In this document: piece after piece, positions 41,947 through 44,145 of the stretch | Layout of the letters: each line of letters begins with the position of its first letter | Numbering within the stretch: position 1 is the stretch's first letter | Assembly (NCBI RefSeq): GCF_002803075.1 | Contig: NZ_NNBK01000033.1 | Location: 1 to 44,145, forward strand | Source of the DNA: Streptomyces sp. CB01373 | Lineage (GTDB): Bacteria; Actinomycetota; Actinomycetes; Streptomycetales; Streptomycetaceae | Length of the DNA: 44,145 bases | Direction of reading: 5' to 3' | Program-made: the position numbers and the translations under genes | The notes under the pieces: generated by a model | What the model was told of the DNA's origin: nothing | What the model saw: the letters and a program-made list of their open reading frames with translations, nothing else | Database searches by the model: none

Positions 41947-42694
41947 AGAACTGCCACCGCTCGACTGCCACGCCCACATCGCACCCGATGTGACCCCCGC
42001 GCAGATCGACGCCCTCCATGGAGCCGTCGTCTTCGCCGTCACTCGCACCCCCGCCGAAGCGCACCGCGCGTGCCGGCGCCGTGACGCGCGCCTGGTGTGG
42101 GGATCAGGCGCGCACCCCGGCGTTCCCGAAGCGCTTGATGCCTTCGACCTGAAGAAGTTTCGTGCCTCCTTGCAGCACAGCTGCCTTGTCGGGGAAATCG
42201 GCCTCGACCGCCGAGGCAACCTCGAGCAGCAGCGCACCGTACTCGCCCAGATTCTCCGGGCCGCACACGACCAGCCCGTTCTGCTGTCGCTGCACAGCAC
42301 CGGACGCACCGGCCCCCTCCTCGACCTGCTGACTGACCAGCCGCATCCCGGAATGATCCTGCACTGGTTCCTCGGCAGCCCCACCGAGCGGCAACATGCC
42401 ATCGACCTGGGGGCCTACTTCTCCGTCAACGCCGCGATGCCCGACGACATCCTGACCTCTCTGCCCCTGACACGCCTGCTGCCGGAGACCGATTTCCCGG
42501 CCAGCCGGCGCACCACCGGTGCATCGCGCCCCGGCCACATCGACCGGCTCGAACAACGGCTCGCCCCCCTCCTCGGCATGACACCACAGCACCTCAGACG
42601 ACGCTTCTGGCAGAACCTGCGGGAACTGACCACCCGCACACACGTCCTGGACCGGCTACCCGAACACGTCGCGGACTGGGCTCTGGAAGCCTGA
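41930..42694 (+). CDS. qatD: QatD, TatD-like metal-dependent nuclease
   Basis: A 254-aa TIM-barrel amidohydrolase-type DNase. Metal ligands are visible: HAH (LDCHAHI, residues 15-17), E in VGEIGLDRR (about 87), H in LLSLHSTGRTG, H in ILHWFLGS and D in LLPETDFPA. It is the last gene of the qat operon and ends 27 bp before the convergent gene, so a shared terminator is likely. Confidence 0.85.
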   Translation: MSLFPEELPPLDCHAHIAPDVTPAQIDALHGAVVFAVTRTPAEAHRACRRRDARLVWGSGAHPGVPEALDAFDLKKFRASLQHSCLVGEIGLDRRGNLEQQRTVLAQILRAAHDQPVLLSLHSTGRTGPLLDLLTDQPHPGMILHWFLGSPTERQHAIDLGAYFSVNAAMPDDILTSLPLTRLLPETDFPASRRTTGASRPGHIDRLEQRLAPLLGMTPQHLRRRFWQNLRELTTRTHVLDRLPEHVADWALEA

Positions 42695-42721
42695 TACACA
42701 GCCCCGCAGAAGCCACCGACA

Positions 42722-43558
42722 TCACTCACCCCGGCCGACACGCTCCACGACCGTGGGATCACTGCGCACAGGCTCCGGCAGCACACAGTCGCGCAGAGCG
42801 CGGGCCGCAAGCACCTGCTCGACCGTCAATCCCCGCGCATCGGACAAGTCCGCCCGCACCAGATCGGCATCCGTCAGGTCCGCACCGTCGAGCCGCGCCC
42901 GACACAGAACGGCGCCCCTGAGCGCCGCTCCCTTGAGGAGAGCCCCTCGCAGGTCAGCCTCCAGCAGACAGGCCTTCGCGAGATGACGCCCCGCGAGATC
43001 GACCGGCGGCCAGGAGCCCTTTCGACGCCGTGAACCAGGTGTGGTGAGCGCCCTCAGGGCTTCCTGAACCATCTCGTCGGGTTCCTCCGGAAGCTGTACC
43101 GATGCCAGACCACCGGGCGCACCGGCAGGCTGCGTATGGTGCTGCACGAACGCATTCAGCACCCGCGCGGCATGCCATCCCTGTTCAGGAGCATCCTGGA
43201 CGATCTGTTCCAGCGCCAGAACACCCCCGATGCACACGTACGGTTCATCCGAACTCAGTCGCTCCAGCGCCTTCGTGAAACGGTCCGTCACCTGCCCGCG
43301 ACGGCTCAGCCGGTAGGACCGGGCGGTGTAGATCAAGGCGATGCCGGCACCGACGCCCGCAACGGCCTGCACCACGGCCAGCCGGACCTGGCCCACTGCC
43401 GCAGACCGGGCCGCGGCGTCCATGGACGACCAGTCCCGCCCGGCCAGCCAGCATGCCAGGCTCCGGCTCAACGGAGTGAACATCAGCGCCAGCAGCCCCG
43501 CCAGCCCGACCGCGCCCAGGACAGCCATCACGGCCGGCCATGCCTTCTGCAACCTCAT
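42722..43558 (-). CDS. Pentapeptide-repeat membrane protein
   Basis: 278 aa. Two hydrophobic helices (about 8-32 and 58-80) anchor it; then a cytoplasmic part (RRGQVTDRFTKALERLSSD, VCIGGVLALEQIVQDAPEQG). About residues 190-250 are pentapeptide repeats of the A(D/N)LxX type (EADLRGALLKGAALRGAVL, ARLDGADLTDADLVRADLSDA), which form a right-handed helix. Such proteins are common near Streptomyces defence genes; a direct role is unknown. It is convergent to qatD. Confidence 0.8.
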   Translation of the reverse strand: MRLQKAWPAVMAVLGAVGLAGLLALMFTPLSRSLACWLAGRDWSSMDAAARSAAVGQVRLAVVQAVAGVGAGIALIYTARSYRLSRRGQVTDRFTKALERLSSDEPYVCIGGVLALEQIVQDAPEQGWHAARVLNAFVQHHTQPAGAPGGLASVQLPEEPDEMVQEALRALTTPGSRRRKGSWPPVDLAGRHLAKACLLEADLRGALLKGAALRGAVLCRARLDGADLTDADLVRADLSDARGLTVEQVLAARALRDCVLPEPVRSDPTVVERVGRGE

Positions 43559-43848
43559 GACACGGTTTCTATCGCGCCCACCCTCCCGGGGGCGACTCGC
43601 CCCCGTGGCCTTGACGGCGTTGAGCGACGGTGCAGTGGTTGGCCTGACGGCGGCCCTTATTTGACAGGACGTTCAGGGGCCCGAGCAGGCTGGCGGTGTC
43701 AGCATCTGTCAGCGTCTCGGCTACGCCAGCTTCGTCTTCCTGCACGCGTACAGAGTGCGCGTTCTCGGCGAGAAGTGCGGCGCCACCTTTCCTTGTCCGG
43801 TTTTGTATCGGGTCTCGGCAACGGGTGAAACCTCGTTTCACCCGTTGC
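43559..43848. other. Region with no supported gene
   Basis: A minus-strand stretch reads ALLAENAHSVRVQEDEAGVA and might be coding, but I recognise nothing and no start or ribosome binding site stands out. It could be a decayed IS-linked fragment. Confidence 0.3.
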
Positions 43849-43853
43849 CGAGA
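43813..43853. repeat. Perfect 19-bp hairpin
   Basis: TCTCGGCAACGGGTGAAAC pairs completely with GTTTCACCCGTTGCCGAGA across a CTC loop. There is no T-run after it. It is directly followed by a short open stretch that reads as the C-terminus of an unrecognised protein (AGFFLSTLLDFRNAGSEDR...DMAKGL, stop at 43974). The hairpin may be a terminator, an IS tip or an attachment site. Confidence 0.6.
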
Positions 43854-44091
43854 TCGCCGGCTTCTTCCTCTCCACCCTCCTGGACTTCCGCAACGCCGGC
43901 AGCGAGGACCGGCCCTACCGGCGCGGCGGACCCCGCCCGGGTTCCACGATCGTCGACATGGCGAAAGGCCTCTGAGCACGTCCGAACCCCTCGCTTTATG
44001 ACGATTGCGAGGGGTGTGACCTGCTCGTCGACGCTGCGGGCGGCAGCGATGTACTGCCCGCCGCCGGCAGGCGGCGCGCAGCGACCCGCGG

Positions 44092-44145
44092 CTAGAAGGT
44101 GATCTTGACCTTGAGCGCCTCGCGCGCATCCATCGCCTTGTAACC
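44092..44145 (-). CDS. C-terminal end of an alcohol dehydrogenase-like protein (open at window edge)
   Basis: The last 17 residues (GYKAMDAREALKVKITF, stop at 44092) match the usual end of zinc-dependent alcohol/formaldehyde dehydrogenases (GYKAMDxRxAxKV). The rest of the gene lies beyond the window. This suggests that ordinary metabolic genes begin here. Confidence 0.5.
   Translation of the reverse strand, partial: GYKAMDAREALKVKITF

Overview
The window is very GC-rich, uses ATG/GTG/TTG starts, and carries many gene families typical of filamentous actinomycetes (DUF6083-type protein, XRE/Cys-rich pairs, IS1380/IS5/IS630/ISAs1 remnants, QatABCD, leaderless promoters). I read it as a Streptomyces-like mobile-element and defence island, probably on a chromosome arm or large plasmid. 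No rRNA or tRNA gene was seen. Broken transposases and pseudogenes are frequent, so the region has a long history of insertion and decay.

Layout. 1-4330: IS1380 transposase tail, DNA-ligase and IS5 fragments, a frameshifted hypothetical gene, a membrane protein with a possible Mrr-like domain, a Tat-exported TagC-like beta-propeller protein with a leaderless promoter, and an IS630 remnant. 4311-7050: a tnsB-like pseudogene split by a 2,316-bp element (53-bp inverted repeats, 9-bp target duplication) that carries a nested ISAs1 copy, an RHS fragment and a membrane gene. 7138-10314: an unusual HTH-AAA+ fusion ATPase, a DDE transposase (TnsB/Mu-like) and a four-unit repeat block. 10558-11677: two type I-E CRISPR arrays. 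11797-20363: cas3, cse1 (cas8e), cse2, cas7e, cas5e, cas6e. 20410-22862: a second tnsB-like gene and a tnsC-like ATPase, continuing the Cascade operon on the same strand with 4-bp overlaps. 23136-23287: a small degenerate repeat array. 23429-29288: a small RHH-like gene, a frameshifted UvrD-like helicase, a DUF6083-like protein, a divergent XRE regulator/Cys-rich pair and a DNA-ligase pseudogene. 29420-35380: a helicase-nuclease gene with two unknown partners, a candidate defence system. 36099-37377: a small membrane protein and a two-HTH regulator. 38141-42694: a complete QatABCD anti-phage system, followed by a convergent pentapeptide-repeat membrane protein and an alcohol dehydrogenase tail at the edge.

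The most interesting unit is 4.3-23.3 kb. A complete type I-E Cascade is transcribed as one operon with TnsB-like and TnsC-like transposition genes. cas1 and cas2 are missing, cas3 is intact and separate, arrays lie on both sides, and a second transposition set that includes a fused HTH-AAA+ protein lies upstream. This resembles a CRISPR-associated transposon built on type I-E, a subtype I do not know as an established CAST (I-F3, I-B, I-C, I-D and V-K are the ones I know). No TniQ/TnsD and no TnsA were recognised, and transposon ends are not proven, so RNA-guided transposition is an inference and not a demonstrated function.
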